Shown: in pieces, positions 1 through 9,016 of the stretch
Numbering within the stretch: the stretch's first letter is position 1
How the letters are laid out: each line of letters opens with the position of its first letter
NCBI GenBank assembly: GCA_019747795.1
Contig: JAIEQK010000229.1
Location: 1 to 34,321 of the forward strand
Reading direction: 5' to 3'
Origin: Gammaproteobacteria bacterium
GTDB taxonomy: Bacteria > Pseudomonadota > Gammaproteobacteria > Ga0077536
Length of the DNA: 34,321 nt
Notes under the pieces: generated by a model
The model's database searches: none
What the model saw: the letters and a program-made list of their open reading frames with translations, nothing else
Told to the model about the DNA's origin: nothing
Translations under genes and position numbers: made by a program

Positions 1-1
1 G

Positions 2-1597
2 CGCGCGCCCGCCGGCGGCGCGGCCGCGGACGCGATGGCCGCGTGGTCGGCCATCCTGCCGTGGTTCGCCGACAATGCGCTCACCCACTACCTCGCGCCG
101 CGCGGTCTCGAGCAGTTCACCGGCGGCGGCTGGGGTTCGCGCGACATCGTGCAGGGGCCGCTCGAGATGCTGCTCGCGCTCGGTCACCTGGCGCCGGCGC
201 GCGACCTGCTGGTGCGCGTGTTCAGCACCCAGAACGCGGTCGGCGACTGGCCGCAGTGGTTCACCTTCTTCGCGCGCGATCGCGGCATCCGCGCCGGCGA
301 CTCGCACGGCGACATCGTGTTCTGGCCACTGCTGGGCCTGGCGCGCTACCTGGAAGCGAGCGGCGATCACAGCCTGCTCGACACGGTCGTGCCGTTCCAC
401 AGCAACGGCCCGCTCGACCAGGCCGAGCAGGTGACGATGTGGGCGCACGTCGAGCGTGCGCTCGCGCACATCGAGCGCAACTGCCTGCCCGGCACTGCGC
501 TCATCTCCTACGGTCACGGCGACTGGAACGATTCCATGCAGCCGGCCGACGTCAAGCTGCGCGACGAGCTGTGCAGCAGTTGGACCGTGGCGCTGCACTA
601 CCAGATGCTGAGCCTGATGAGCGCCGGCCTCGCCGCCGCGGGCCGCGCGCCCGAGGCCGCGCGTCTCGCTGAGCAGGCGGCGCGCGTGGCGAGCGATTTC
701 CGTCGTTTCCTGCTGGTCGACGAGATCGTGCCCGGCTACCTGCACGCGCGCGCCGATGGCGGCCACGACTTCCTGCTGCATCCACGCGACCAGGTCACCG
801 GGCTGCGCTACAGCCTGCTGCCCATTCCCCACGCGGTCCTGACCGGGCTCCTGAGCCCGAGCCAGATGGCGCGACATTTCGAACTGGTGGACCGGCACCT
901 GCGTGGCCCGGACGGTGCGCGCCTGTTCGACAAACCCATGGCCTACCACGGCGGCACGATGCGGCTCTTTCAGCGCGCCGAGAGCGCGGCCTTCTTCGGT
1001 CGCGAGATCGGGCTCATGTACACCCACGCGCACCTGCGCTATGCCGAGGCCCTGGCCCACGCCGGTCGCGGCGAGGAATTCTTCCAGGCGCTGCAGCTGG
1101 TCAATCCCATCGGCATCGAGGCGCGCGTGCCGGGTGCCTCGCCGCGGCCGTCGAACTGCTACTACTCGAGCTCCGACGCCGCCTTCGCCGATCGCTATGC
1201 GGCGCAGGATCGCTACGACGATGTGTTCCACCGCAAGGTCGGTTTCGATGGCGGCTGGCGCGTGTATTCAAGCGGCCCCGGACTCGCCATCGCCATCCTG
1301 CTGCGCTCGCTGTTCGGACTGCGGCTCGCGGGCGACGGCCTGGTGATCGATCCCGTCATGCCGAAGGCGCTGGACGGCGTGTCGATCGCCTTCCCGGTGC
1401 AGGGCAAGGACGGACGCTTCACCTACGCCGTCGGCGCCCGCGGCCACGGGACTCTACGCGTGCGCCTGAACGGCGTGGAGCTCAGCGGCGAGTCCATCGC
1501 CAACCCCTATCGCGCGGCCGGCGTGAAGGTGTCCTTCGCGAGCCTCGACGGGATCCTCCGCGAACGCGACAACGAGTGGCAGGTGGAAACCCTGTAG
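2..1597 (+). CDS. GH94-type glycoside phosphorylase, C-terminal part (5' truncated by window)
   Basis: The reading frame is open from the first bases of the window, so the true start lies upstream; the ATG at 35 is probably internal. The 520 residues after that ATG resemble the (alpha/alpha)6-barrel and C-terminal beta domain of GH94 enzymes such as cellobiose phosphorylases and the phosphorylase part of cyclic beta-glucan synthases. The segment GGGWGSRDIVQGPLEML near the start and GDWNDSM around residue 168 match the family pattern; the GDWND aspartate is the expected general acid. GH94 enzymes cleave beta-glucosides with phosphate to give sugar 1-phosphate. The substrate cannot be told from this fragment. 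The protein has no visible signal peptide here. Its TAG stop (1595-1597) is the TAG of a TGTAGG palindromic repeat. The family call is fairly sure; the exact activity is not. Confidence 0.75.
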   Translation, partial: RAPAGGAAADAMAAWSAILPWFADNALTHYLAPRGLEQFTGGGWGSRDIVQGPLEMLLALGHLAPARDLLVRVFSTQNAVGDWPQWFTFFARDRGIRAGDSHGDIVFWPLLGLARYLEASGDHSLLDTVVPFHSNGPLDQAEQVTMWAHVERALAHIERNCLPGTALISYGHGDWNDSMQPADVKLRDELCSSWTVALHYQMLSLMSAGLAAAGRAPEAARLAEQAARVASDFRRFLLVDEIVPGYLHARADGGHDFLLHPRDQVTGLRYSLLPIPHAVLTGLLSPSQMARHFELVDRHLRGPDGARLFDKPMAYHGGTMRLFQRAESAAFFGREIGLMYTHAHLRYAEALAHAGRGEEFFQALQLVNPIGIEARVPGASPRPSNCYYSSSDAAFADRYAAQDRYDDVFHRKVGFDGGWRVYSSGPGLAIAILLRSLFGLRLAGDGLVIDPVMPKALDGVSIAFPVQGKDGRFTYAVGARGHGTLRVRLNGVELSGESIANPYRAAGVKVSFASLDGILRERDNEWQVETL

Positions 1598-1680
1598 GTC
1601 GGACTTCAGTCCGACATTTTCATGCGGGCTTCGGGATTCGCTCCGGAATTGAATGTCGGGCTGAAGCCCGACCTACAGGG
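1590..1680. repeat. TGTAGG-type palindromic repeat pair (REP/BIME-like), copy 1
   Basis: Two inverted arms face each other. The left arm starts TGTAGGTCGGACTTCAGTCC and the right arm ends GGCTGAAGCCCGACCTACA. When the right arm is reverse-complemented the two arms differ by a compensated pair in the stem (GGAC..GTCC against GGGC..GCCC), so each arm keeps its hairpin. The element fills the gap between the convergent GH94 gene and the cyclic-nucleotide-binding gene, and its TAG is the GH94 stop codon. It could act as a two-way terminator or mRNA end-stabiliser; that role is inferred. Confidence 0.85.
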
Positions 1681-1693
1681 TCTGTCCCCTGCC

Positions 1694-2176
1694 TCAATAC
1701 TCCGGATCCGGATCCCGCATCGACCCCGGCTGCGCCTTCGGGCGCTGACGCTGCGACAGCTCGCGCAGCACGTCGGGGATCATCGCGAGGCCCGGCGCGT
1801 CGCCGTACTGATGCTTGAGGTCGACCAGGTAGCTGGTGACGAAGTTGAGCCGCTCGGCGAGGCCGGCGGCGACCAGGGTGGTGATGGCGGGATGGCTCGC
1901 GAGCAGCGCCGCGCCGTCGTCCGCGCGCCGCAGCACGCAGTCGGTGGCGGTCTCGACGTCGGCGCCGTAGGGCGTGCCGAGCAGGACCGAGATCTCGCCA
2001 ACCACCGCGCCGGCCTGGCTGATGACGTTGACCACCATGCCGCCCTTGCGCACGTTCAGGACGCCCTGCACCAACACCCAGATGGTGCGCTCGCGGCCCC
2101 CTTCCCGAATCACCGTCTCCCCCGCCGGCACTGTGACGGCCGGCAGGTGGGTGGTGAGGCTCAGCATGTCGTCCAT
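1694..2176 (-). CDS. Stand-alone cyclic-nucleotide-binding domain protein
   Basis: A 160-residue protein that begins MDDMLSLTTHLPAVTVPAGE; a longer in-frame extension exists but overlaps the upstream phosphoesterase gene and is rejected. Residues about 10-125 look like a Crp/Fnr-type cNMP-binding beta-roll: the opening VPAGETVIREGG, a V(V)GEISVLLG turn in the phosphate-cassette region, and later the DCVLRR strand. No helix-turn-helix follows; the tail is a helical segment ending in charged residues (SQRQRPKAQPG), so it is not a classical transcription factor. It is the last gene of a minus-strand run with metallophosphoesterase, LldD-like dehydrogenase and GlnD, 50 bp after the phosphoesterase. 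Ligand and partner are unknown. The domain call is good; the function is open. Confidence 0.8.
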   Translation of the reverse strand: MDDMLSLTTHLPAVTVPAGETVIREGGRERTIWVLVQGVLNVRKGGMVVNVISQAGAVVGEISVLLGTPYGADVETATDCVLRRADDGAALLASHPAITTLVAAGLAERLNFVTSYLVDLKHQYGDAPGLAMIPDVLRELSQRQRPKAQPGSMRDPDPEY

Positions 2177-2226
2177 GGCTGGATGATAGTCCAAGGTCGC
2201 GTGTTTTTGTGCAGTGCGGCGACGAT

Positions 2227-2976
2227 TCAGAACACGCTGCGGGGCGGCGCCTCGGGCGCGGCGAGATCCAGCGCCTCCTCGCCCATCAGCGAGCGCCAGG
2301 ACGCGGCGCCGGCAGCGAGATCGAGTTCCACATGGGCGGGTACCGGGCCGATCTGCCGGCCCGGATTGAACACCCAGGTCGGGCCGATGCGATCGGCCCA
2401 CGCGCCGTCGTGGCGGAACGGCGGCTGGTGCACGTGGCCGCACAGCACGAAGTCTGGCGCGAAGCGCGCGATCCAGCCGCCGAGATCCGCGTCGCCGTAG
2501 TCGCGCCTGCCGGTCCAGCAGGTCGGCGAGCCGGACGGCGGCCAGTGATAGACCCACAGCCAGCGCGCGGGGCGGCGCGCGGCGTCGGCCGCGAGCTGCG
2601 CTTCCACCGCGTCGCGTCCCAGCGGGCCGTCCCACCAGGGGCAGATGGTCACGAGCGTGTCGCCGAGCTCGAGCGACATGCCGTCGCTCGGCACGCCCGC
2701 GGCGCGCGCGTCGTCCAGCCACAGCGCGGCCTTCTCGCCGCGCGCGTCCACACCGGTCAGATCGTGGTTGCCGGAACTCACCACGACGCGGCCGGCGGCC
2801 TTCAGCAGATCCATGTAACGCAACATCACCACGGTCTGGGCGTCGAGCGGCACGCTGGAGGCGATGTCCAGGTGATCGCCCGCCATCACCACCAGGTCGT
2901 AGCGCGGCGCGACCTTCACCAGCCAGTCGAGCTGCGGCAGCGTGTAGTGCAGGTCCGCGACCAGCAGGATGCGCAT
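2227..2976 (-). CDS. Calcineurin-like metallophosphoesterase
   Basis: A roughly 250-residue protein with the ordered metal-binding motifs of the calcineurin-like phosphoesterase superfamily: DLH near residue 10 (MRILLVADLHY), AGDHLD near 36, SSGNHD near 70, a histidine in YHWPPSG around 170, and CGHVHQPP around 212. These bind the two-metal centre that hydrolyses phosphomonoesters or diesters, possibly cyclic nucleotides; the substrate is not determined. The ATG at 2976 is chosen because it begins directly with the first beta strand. An alternative TTG at 2985 would overlap the stop of the upstream LldD-like gene by a few bases, so the two genes are very close and probably co-transcribed. The adjacent cNMP-binding gene makes a cyclic-nucleotide link conceivable but unproven. 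Confidence 0.85.
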   Translation of the reverse strand: MRILLVADLHYTLPQLDWLVKVAPRYDLVVMAGDHLDIASSVPLDAQTVVMLRYMDLLKAAGRVVVSSGNHDLTGVDARGEKAALWLDDARAAGVPSDGMSLELGDTLVTICPWWDGPLGRDAVEAQLAADAARRPARWLWVYHWPPSGSPTCWTGRRDYGDADLGGWIARFAPDFVLCGHVHQPPFRHDGAWADRIGPTWVFNPGRQIGPVPAHVELDLAAGAASWRSLMGEEALDLAAPEAPPRSVF

Positions 2977-2981
2977 ATTGG

Positions 2982-4124
2982 TCAAGGACGCGCGAGCAGC
3001 ACGTCGCGCCCGACGTGCTGGATGTCGGTGTGACCGCAGAAGGCCATGCTGAGATCGAGTTCGCGCGCGATGATCTCGAGCGCGCGGGTCACGCCCGCCT
3101 CACCCAGCGCGCCGAGGCCGTAGAGGAAGGACCGGCCGATGAGCGTGCCGCGCGCGCCGGCGGCCCAGGCCTTCAGCACGTCCTGGCCCGAACGTATGCC
3201 GCCGTCCACCCACACCTCGATGCGCGAGCCGACCGCGTCGGCGATGGCTGGCAGGGCCGAGATGGTGCTCGGCGCGCCGTCCAGTTGGCGACCGCCGTGG
3301 TTGGACACCACCAGCGCGTCGGCGCCGCTGTCGGCCGCGATGCGCGCGTCCTCCACGTCCATCACGCCCTTGAGTATGAGCTTGCCGCCCCAGCGCTGCT
3401 TGATCCATTCGACGTCGGCCCAGGACAGACGTGGATCGAACTGCTTCGCGGTCCATTCACCGAGCGTGCCGATGTCGGTCACGTCCTTCACATGGCCGAC
3501 GATGTTGCCGAAGTTACGCCGCCGCGTGCCGAGCATGTTCATGCACCAGCGCGGGTGCAGCGCGAGGTTGGCGAGATTGCCGAGCGTCGGCTTGACCGGG
3601 GTGGAGAGCCCGTTCTTGATGTCGCGATGGCGCTGGCCGAGGACCTGCAGGTCCAAGGTCAGCATCAAGGCGCCGCAGTGCGCGGCGCGCGCGCGATCGA
3701 TCAGGTCTTCGACGAAGCCGCGATCGCGCATCACGTAGAGCTGGAACCAGAACGGCGCCTGGGTCGCGGCCGCGACGTCCTCGATCGAACAGATACTCAT
3801 GGTCGAGAGCGTGAACGGAACGCCGAACTTCTCTGCCGCGCGCGCGGCCAGGATCTCGCCGTCGGCGTGCATCATGCCGGTCGAGCCGGTGGGCGCGATG
3901 GCTACCGGCATCGTCACGTCCTGGCCGATCATGCGCGCGCGGATGCTGCGCTTCTCGATGTTGACCGCGACCCGCTGACGGAACTTGAGCGCTTTGAAGT
4001 CCGCCTCGTTGGCGTGGTAGGTGCTCTCGCTCCACGAGCCGGTATCGACGTAGTCGTAGAACATGCGCGGCACGCGGCGCTTCATCAGCACGCGCAGGTC
4101 TTCGATGCAGGTGACTGCGGTCAC
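2982..4124 (-). CDS. lldD: FMN-dependent alpha-hydroxy acid dehydrogenase (L-lactate dehydrogenase LldD-like)
   Basis: A 380-residue TIM-barrel flavoprotein of the LldD / glycolate oxidase family, which oxidises L-lactate or related 2-hydroxy acids to 2-oxo acids using FMN and passes electrons to the respiratory chain or oxygen. Visible family features are MFYDYVDTGSWSE near residue 21, MPVAIAPTGSTGMMH near 72 (FMN phosphate and ring contacts), FQLYV near 127, LILKGV near 249 with the flavin-contacting lysine, and SNHGGRQLDGAPS near 274 with the catalytic histidine and substrate-binding arginine. The GTG at 4124 is chosen because GGGGGAGAA lies just upstream; an upstream in-frame start at 4166 lacks support. 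It lies 73 bp after glnD and touches the phosphoesterase gene. The lldD symbol is by family; the true substrate may be another 2-hydroxy acid. Confidence 0.85.
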   Translation of the reverse strand: MTAVTCIEDLRVLMKRRVPRMFYDYVDTGSWSESTYHANEADFKALKFRQRVAVNIEKRSIRARMIGQDVTMPVAIAPTGSTGMMHADGEILAARAAEKFGVPFTLSTMSICSIEDVAAATQAPFWFQLYVMRDRGFVEDLIDRARAAHCGALMLTLDLQVLGQRHRDIKNGLSTPVKPTLGNLANLALHPRWCMNMLGTRRRNFGNIVGHVKDVTDIGTLGEWTAKQFDPRLSWADVEWIKQRWGGKLILKGVMDVEDARIAADSGADALVVSNHGGRQLDGAPSTISALPAIADAVGSRIEVWVDGGIRSGQDVLKAWAAGARGTLIGRSFLYGLGALGEAGVTRALEIIARELDLSMAFCGHTDIQHVGRDVLLARP

Positions 4125-4197
4125 TCTTCTCCCCCTTGTGGGAACTCCCCGTAGACGCGCCAGCATAACCGCCGGCGCAGGCCCAATCGAGCCTCGT

Positions 4198-6789
4198 TCA
4201 GGCCGGCGCGGCTTCCGGCGGACTCAGCTCGGCGGCGCGGTGCAGGCGGGCCAGGAGTTGCTCGGCGCGCGCGGCGTCCAGCATGTGGCCGGCCTCGTCG
4301 GTCACGAAGAACACGTCCACCGCCTTCTCGCCGAAGGTCGCGATGTTGGCGCCGCGCAGGTCGACGCCGACCTCGGCGATGGCCGCGGCGAGATTGGCGA
4401 GCAGGCCCTTGCGATCGGCCGCCACCACTTCCACCGCGGTGACGGTCTTGGCCGCCGCCTCCAGCAGCCGCACCTGCACCGGCAAGGCCTTCATCAGCAC
4501 GTCCGGCTTGGCCGGCCGCTTGATCGGCGGCGGCTCCTCGCCCGCCAGCACGCCCTCCAGGCGCTTCTTCAGACGGCCCATCTGGTCGGTCTCGCGCACC
4601 GGCTGGTCGCTGGCGTCGGTGACGTGGAACTCGTCCAGGATGCGCCCGTCGCGGAGCGCATAGGCGTGGGCCGCGAGCGCCTTGGTGTTGGCGTTGGCGA
4701 GCGCGGCGGTCAGATGCGAGAAGAGCTTGGGGCGGTCATGGCCCCAGCACAGCACCTGGGTGTAGCCACCGGTCTCGTTGACCTCGAGATGGGCGCCGGA
4801 CTCGCGCTGCAGGAGGCGACACAGCTCCAGCAGCCGCGCCGGCGGAAAGTGCAACGCGAGCGAATTGGACACCGCCGCGAGCGCGCCGCCGACCGCCTCG
4901 CGCTCGGCCGGCGCGCACAGGCTCAGCACGCTGTCGCGCCGCGACTGCAGCCGCTCGGCGTGATCGGCCGGCAGCACCTGGCCGGTCTGCAGGTAGGCCT
5001 CCGCCGCGCGGAACAGCTGCGCGAAGAGCGAGCCCTTCCAGTCGGTCCACACGCCCGGTCCGACCGCGGTGACGTCGGCCACGGTCAGCAGGAACAGGTA
5101 CACCAGGCGCTCACGATCGCCGACCAGGCGGCTGAAGTCGGCGATCACGTCGACGTCCCCCAGGTCGTAGTGCTGCGCGGTCTTCGACAGGCGCAGATGA
5201 TGCAGCACCAGCCACGCGACCAGGTCGGCGTCGTCCTCCGACAGGCCGACGCGCCGGCAGAAGCGCCGTGCGAGGTTCTCGCCGATCTCGGAGTGATCGC
5301 CGCCGCGCCCCTTGGCGATGTCGTGGTAGAGGAGCGCGATGTAGAGCAGCTCGGGCCTGTCGAGCGCCGGCATCAGCTTCGAGGCCAGCGGCATCTGGAT
5401 GTACTGGCCCTCGCCGAGGCGGAAGTCGCGCAGGATGTCGATGGCGCGCAGGGTGTGCGCGTCGACCGTGAAGTGATGGTAGCGATCGAACTGGCAGTGG
5501 CCGGTGATGCGACCGAAGTCCGGAATGAGCCGCCCGAGCACGCCGGTCTCGTGCATCTGCCTGAGCGCGGTCGCGACGTTGCGCGGCGAGCGCAGGATGG
5601 CGAGGATCATCTCGTTCGCCGCCGGCGCGGCGCGCACGGCCGCATCCACCAGGCGCGCGTGCTTGCGCACCACGCGCAGCGCGCGGCTGTTGAGATAGCG
5701 CCGCTCCTTCTGCGACTCGACGAAGATCCGCACCAGGTTCAAGGGATCGGCCGCGAAAGCGTCGACGTCGTGGACGTTGACCTCGCGCCCGTGCACCTCG
5801 ATGCCGTGGCCGAGCTTGCGCCGGCGGCGCAGGCGTCCGCCGGGCCGGATCTGCTCTTCGAAGTGCAGGATGAAGATGTCGGCGAGATCGGCGATGGTGC
5901 GCACGTGCAGGAAGTAGTTCTTCAGGAAGCGCTCCACCGCGCTCGAGCGCTCGCTGTCACGGTAGCGGAAACGCGTCGCGAGTTCGGGCTGCAGGTCGAA
6001 GCGCAGCTTGTCGGTCTCGCGGCCGGTCGCCAGATGCAGCGCCGCGCGCACCCGCCACAGGAAGTCGCGGCCGCGCACGAAGCCGTTGAACTCCTCGTCG
6101 TCCACCAGGCCCTGGCCGACCAGCTCACGCGCGGTCGGCACGCCGTACCAGGCCATGGACAGCCAGAAGATGGTGCTGACATCGCGCAGCGCGCCCTTGC
6201 CGTTCTTGAGTTCGGGCTCCATGACGAACGCGGTGTCGCCTTGCGCGCGGCGACGCGAGGCGCACTCGTCCAGCTTCAGCGTGCAGAACTCGACGCGCTC
6301 GCGCTTGCTCCAGCGCTGCTGGCCGCTGCTCTTCAGGAGTTCGGCGTAGAGCCTGCCGCTGCCGTGCACGATGCGCGACTCGAGCAGCGCGGTGCGCGCC
6401 TGGTGGTTGTCGCGCGCGAACTTGCGCGCCTCGGCCACGGTGCGCACGGCGTGACCGAGATGCGCGCCGCTATCCCACACCAGCTGGCTGAAGGTCTTGA
6501 TCGCGGCGTCGATGCGTCGATCGTCGGCCTGCGGCACCAGGAAGAGCAGGTCCCAGTCGGAATGGGGACAGAGTTCGGCGCGACCGTAGCCACCCACCGC
6601 GACCACGTCCACCGCCGCGGCCACCTCGCCCGCCACGCGCCGCCACAGGTCCACCACCAGTTCGTCCACCGCCGCGCTGACGTACTTGACGATGGCGCGA
6701 CCGCCGTGGGCGTCGAGGCGCGAGTCGGCGCCGGCCATGATGGCCTGGCGACGGCTTTTGACGTATTCGCGTAGATCGAGATCGAGCAC
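4198..6789 (-). CDS. glnD: [Protein-PII] uridylyltransferase / uridylyl-removing enzyme
   Basis: An 863-residue protein with the full GlnD domain order. Residues 62-85 hold the nucleotidyltransferase site (GGYGRAEL followed by SDWDLLFLV, with the metal-binding aspartates). A helical linker follows, then an HD domain around 440-505 (VDAHTLRA, LLYHDIAKGRGGDHSEIG). Two ACT domains close the protein (about 690-760 with GHDRPKLFSHL, and 795-855 with AADRKGLLANLAAAI). GlnD senses glutamine and adds or removes UMP on PII proteins to set nitrogen status. The GTG at 6789 gives MLDLDLREYV; an internal ATG 17 codons later (MAGAD) is an alternative. Length is close to the roughly 890 residues of E. coli GlnD. 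It is divergent from the DUF1272 gene. Confidence 0.95.
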   Translation of the reverse strand: MLDLDLREYVKSRRQAIMAGADSRLDAHGGRAIVKYVSAAVDELVVDLWRRVAGEVAAAVDVVAVGGYGRAELCPHSDWDLLFLVPQADDRRIDAAIKTFSQLVWDSGAHLGHAVRTVAEARKFARDNHQARTALLESRIVHGSGRLYAELLKSSGQQRWSKRERVEFCTLKLDECASRRRAQGDTAFVMEPELKNGKGALRDVSTIFWLSMAWYGVPTARELVGQGLVDDEEFNGFVRGRDFLWRVRAALHLATGRETDKLRFDLQPELATRFRYRDSERSSAVERFLKNYFLHVRTIADLADIFILHFEEQIRPGGRLRRRRKLGHGIEVHGREVNVHDVDAFAADPLNLVRIFVESQKERRYLNSRALRVVRKHARLVDAAVRAAPAANEMILAILRSPRNVATALRQMHETGVLGRLIPDFGRITGHCQFDRYHHFTVDAHTLRAIDILRDFRLGEGQYIQMPLASKLMPALDRPELLYIALLYHDIAKGRGGDHSEIGENLARRFCRRVGLSEDDADLVAWLVLHHLRLSKTAQHYDLGDVDVIADFSRLVGDRERLVYLFLLTVADVTAVGPGVWTDWKGSLFAQLFRAAEAYLQTGQVLPADHAERLQSRRDSVLSLCAPAEREAVGGALAAVSNSLALHFPPARLLELCRLLQRESGAHLEVNETGGYTQVLCWGHDRPKLFSHLTAALANANTKALAAHAYALRDGRILDEFHVTDASDQPVRETDQMGRLKKRLEGVLAGEEPPPIKRPAKPDVLMKALPVQVRLLEAAAKTVTAVEVVAADRKGLLANLAAAIAEVGVDLRGANIATFGEKAVDVFFVTDEAGHMLDAARAEQLLARLHRAAELSPPEAAPA

Positions 6790-6951
6790 CTGGCGAACTC
6801 CGCTGGACGGCCGCGGGCCGCGGGCATCGGCGCGAGGGTAGCAAGTCGGGGCGGTCGGTTAAAGGCGCGTGGTCGCGCCGACACCCTTGCTTGAGATCGC
6901 CCGGGCAGGCAGGCTGCGAGCCATGTCGCAACGCTCGGCGAGGAGGTTCCC

Positions 6952-7260
6952 GTGCTCGAACTGCGTCCCACCTGTGAACACTGCAACCGCGCGCTGCCGC
7001 CGGCCGCCACCGACGCGATGATCTGCAGCTACGAATGCACCTTCTGTCGCGACTGCGTCGACGGCGTGCTCGGCAACGTCTGCCCCAACTGCGGCGGCGG
7101 CTTCGCGCCGCGACCGATACGCCCGAGCGTGGATCGCAAGGGCGGCAATTTCCTCGGCAACGATCCGGCCAGCGTCACGGTCAAGCACCGCCCGGTGGAC
7201 GCCGAGGCGCAGCGCGCGCTCGTCGCGGCGGTGGGGCACCTGGCGCCGGAGGCGAGATAG
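6952..7260 (+). CDS. DUF1272 family cysteine-rich (putative zinc-binding) protein
   Basis: A 102-residue protein starting at a GTG preceded by a strong GCGAGGAGG ribosome site. The first 50 residues carry eight cysteines (positions 8, 11, 25, 29, 32, 35, 44 and 47) in CxxC pairs, including CEHCNRALPP, ICSYECTFCRDC and CPNCGG, which is the hallmark of DUF1272. The pattern suggests one or two structural zinc sites. The C-terminal half is less conserved (RPIRPSVDRKGGNFLGN). The role of this family is unknown. It is divergent from glnD and convergent with the PAS histidine kinase, from which it is separated by a palindromic repeat. Confidence 0.85.
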   Translation: MLELRPTCEHCNRALPPAATDAMICSYECTFCRDCVDGVLGNVCPNCGGGFAPRPIRPSVDRKGGNFLGNDPASVTVKHRPVDAEAQRALVAAVGHLAPEAR

Positions 7261-7263
7261 GCC

Positions 7264-7337
7264 TGTAGGGCCGATTTCAATCGGCCATGTGCAGCGCCAA
7301 TCGAACCCCGTGAATGGCGGGTTGAAACCCGCCCTAC
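7264..7337. repeat. TGTAGG-type palindromic repeat pair, copy 2
   Basis: The left arm TGTAGGGCCGATTTCAATCG and the right arm beginning TGGCGGGTTGAAACCCGCCC form facing hairpins around a 27-bp core. Read on the same strand the arms differ by compensated stem changes. The element sits between the convergent DUF1272 and histidine kinase genes, and the right arm provides the kinase TAG stop (7334-7336 on the minus strand). It is closely similar in both arms to copy 4 at 23516-23591. Confidence 0.85.
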
Positions 7338-8917
7338 GCGGACGCCGGCAGGAACAGGCGCACGGTGGTGCCGACATCGACGGTCGACTCGACCAGCAGG
7401 TGGCCGCCGGCGGCGTGGACCGCACCGTGGACCACGGCGAGGCCGAGCCCGGTGCCGCGCCCCACTTCCTTGGTGGTGAAGAAGGGATTGAAGATGGCGT
7501 GGCGATGTTCGAGCGGAATGCCGACGCCATCGTCGCTGACGCGCAGTTCCACGTAGTCGCCCGCGAAGTCCTCGCCACAGGACTCGCAGTGGCCGTGCAT
7601 CGCGCTCGGCGCCAGCAGGCTGACCGAGAGCCGGCCATGGCCCTTGCCGTCCACGATCGCGTCGCGCGAGTTGATCGCGAGATTGCTCAGCACCTGCTGC
7701 AGGTCCATGGGCTCGATGCCGAGCGCAGGCGTGTCTTCCAGTGCGACCGCGAAGTCGATGCTGACTGGCAGCGCGGCGCGCAGCAGGCGGAGCGTATCGT
7801 CGACCAGCGCGCGCGGCGGATGAGCGAAGCGCAGTTCCTCGGGTCGGCGCGGGCGGCCGAACACCTGCAGCCGCTCCACCAGGCCGGCGGCGCGCTCGGC
7901 CGCGCTCACCACCTCGCGCAGATAGCTCTCGATCTTGCCGCCGCGCACGAGTTCCGCATTGGCCAGCGCGAGCTTGCCGTAGCCCAGGATGCCGGTCAGC
8001 ATGTTGTTGAAGTCGTGCGCGATACCGCCGGCAAGCTGGCCCAGCGCGTCCATCTTCTGCGCGCGCAGGAACTGCGCCTGCAGGCGCTCGCGCTCGGACT
8101 GCGCGCGCTGCTCCGCGGCGCGCAGCTCGTCGGCCGCGCGCTTGCTCGCGTCGATGTCCCAGGTCACGCCCTGCACGCTCGCCACGCGGCCATCGGCGCC
8201 CAGACTCGGGGTACCGCGCGAGCACACCCAGCGCGCGCCGCCGTCCCGCCGACGCACGCGGAACTCCACCTCGTAGTGCCCGCCGTCGTTCAGCGCGGCC
8301 GCGATCTGCGCTTCGACCCGCGGCAGGTCCTCGTCCAGCATGCAGGCCTTGAGCTGCGCATGGGAGAGGCTGCAGGGCGTGTCGGGCGCCAGGTCGAACA
8401 GTTCGATGATGCGCGGGTCGAGCGTCAGCACGTCCGTCGCGCGGTCCCAGTGCCAGGTCACGAGCCGCGCGGCATCCACCGCGAGCCGCAGACGCGCTTC
8501 GCTCGCTTCCAGAGCCACGCCGGACTTCACCCGTTCGCTGATGTCGTCGAACACCACCACCACGTGTTCCGCGCGCGGCGCGTAGACGGACAGCGTGTAC
8601 CAGCGGTCCAGGCTGCCGACCCGCGCGTCTAAGCGCATGGCGGGCGCGCCGCGGCCGATACGGCCGAACTGTTCGAGCAGTTCCACCTCGTCCGCGCCGA
8701 GCAGCGGCAGGAACTCCGAGGCGCGACGGCCGCGCAGATCGCTGAATCCGGTGAGTTCGAGGCAGGCGCGGTTGGTCACGAGCACGGTGAGATCGACGGC
8801 CCGCTCACCGTCGTAGTGCAGTTCGCAGTAGGCCACGCCGTTCAGCAGGTGCTCGAACAGCGCGGTAAAGACTTCTTCGGCACTCCCTGCCTGATCGTGG
8901 ACCAACAAAGAGTGCAT
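7334..8917 (-). CDS. PAS-domain sensor histidine kinase (soluble)
   Basis: A 527-residue kinase without membrane segments, so probably cytoplasmic. Residues about 15-130 and 140-260 are two PAS-like domains (VLVTNRACLELTGFSD; YEVEFRVRRRDGGARWV and GVTWDIDASKRA at the end of the second). A coiled-coil region leads to the dimerisation domain with GGIAHDFNNMLTGILGY, the phospho-acceptor being His301. The ATPase domain has the N box (LSNLAINSRDA, about 410), G1 (SDDGVGIP), F box (FNPFFTTKEVG) and G2 (GRGTGLGL). Between the N box and G1 there is a CESC pair (Cys444, Cys447) flanked by histidines. No receiver or regulator gene is adjacent. Its stop codon lies inside a palindromic repeat. Ligand unknown. 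Confidence 0.9.
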   Translation of the reverse strand: MHSLLVHDQAGSAEEVFTALFEHLLNGVAYCELHYDGERAVDLTVLVTNRACLELTGFSDLRGRRASEFLPLLGADEVELLEQFGRIGRGAPAMRLDARVGSLDRWYTLSVYAPRAEHVVVVFDDISERVKSGVALEASEARLRLAVDAARLVTWHWDRATDVLTLDPRIIELFDLAPDTPCSLSHAQLKACMLDEDLPRVEAQIAAALNDGGHYEVEFRVRRRDGGARWVCSRGTPSLGADGRVASVQGVTWDIDASKRAADELRAAEQRAQSERERLQAQFLRAQKMDALGQLAGGIAHDFNNMLTGILGYGKLALANAELVRGGKIESYLREVVSAAERAAGLVERLQVFGRPRRPEELRFAHPPRALVDDTLRLLRAALPVSIDFAVALEDTPALGIEPMDLQQVLSNLAINSRDAIVDGKGHGRLSVSLLAPSAMHGHCESCGEDFAGDYVELRVSDDGVGIPLEHRHAIFNPFFTTKEVGRGTGLGLAVVHGAVHAAGGHLLVESTVDVGTTVRLFLPASA

Positions 8918-9016
8918 GACGGAGCGAGACCTATAGAGGGACCGAGCTGGAGGGGGTGGCCGCGCGCTGGTGCGACGGGGCGACGGTCTGGATAGCGGCC
9001 GACACGGGCAAAAACT

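Noticed and set aside
4063-6774. A 903-residue plus-strand ORF opposite glnD
   Set aside because: It is an antisense shadow of a well-conserved gene in GC-rich DNA; its protein is low-complexity (His, Arg, Gln, Ala, Val) without domains.
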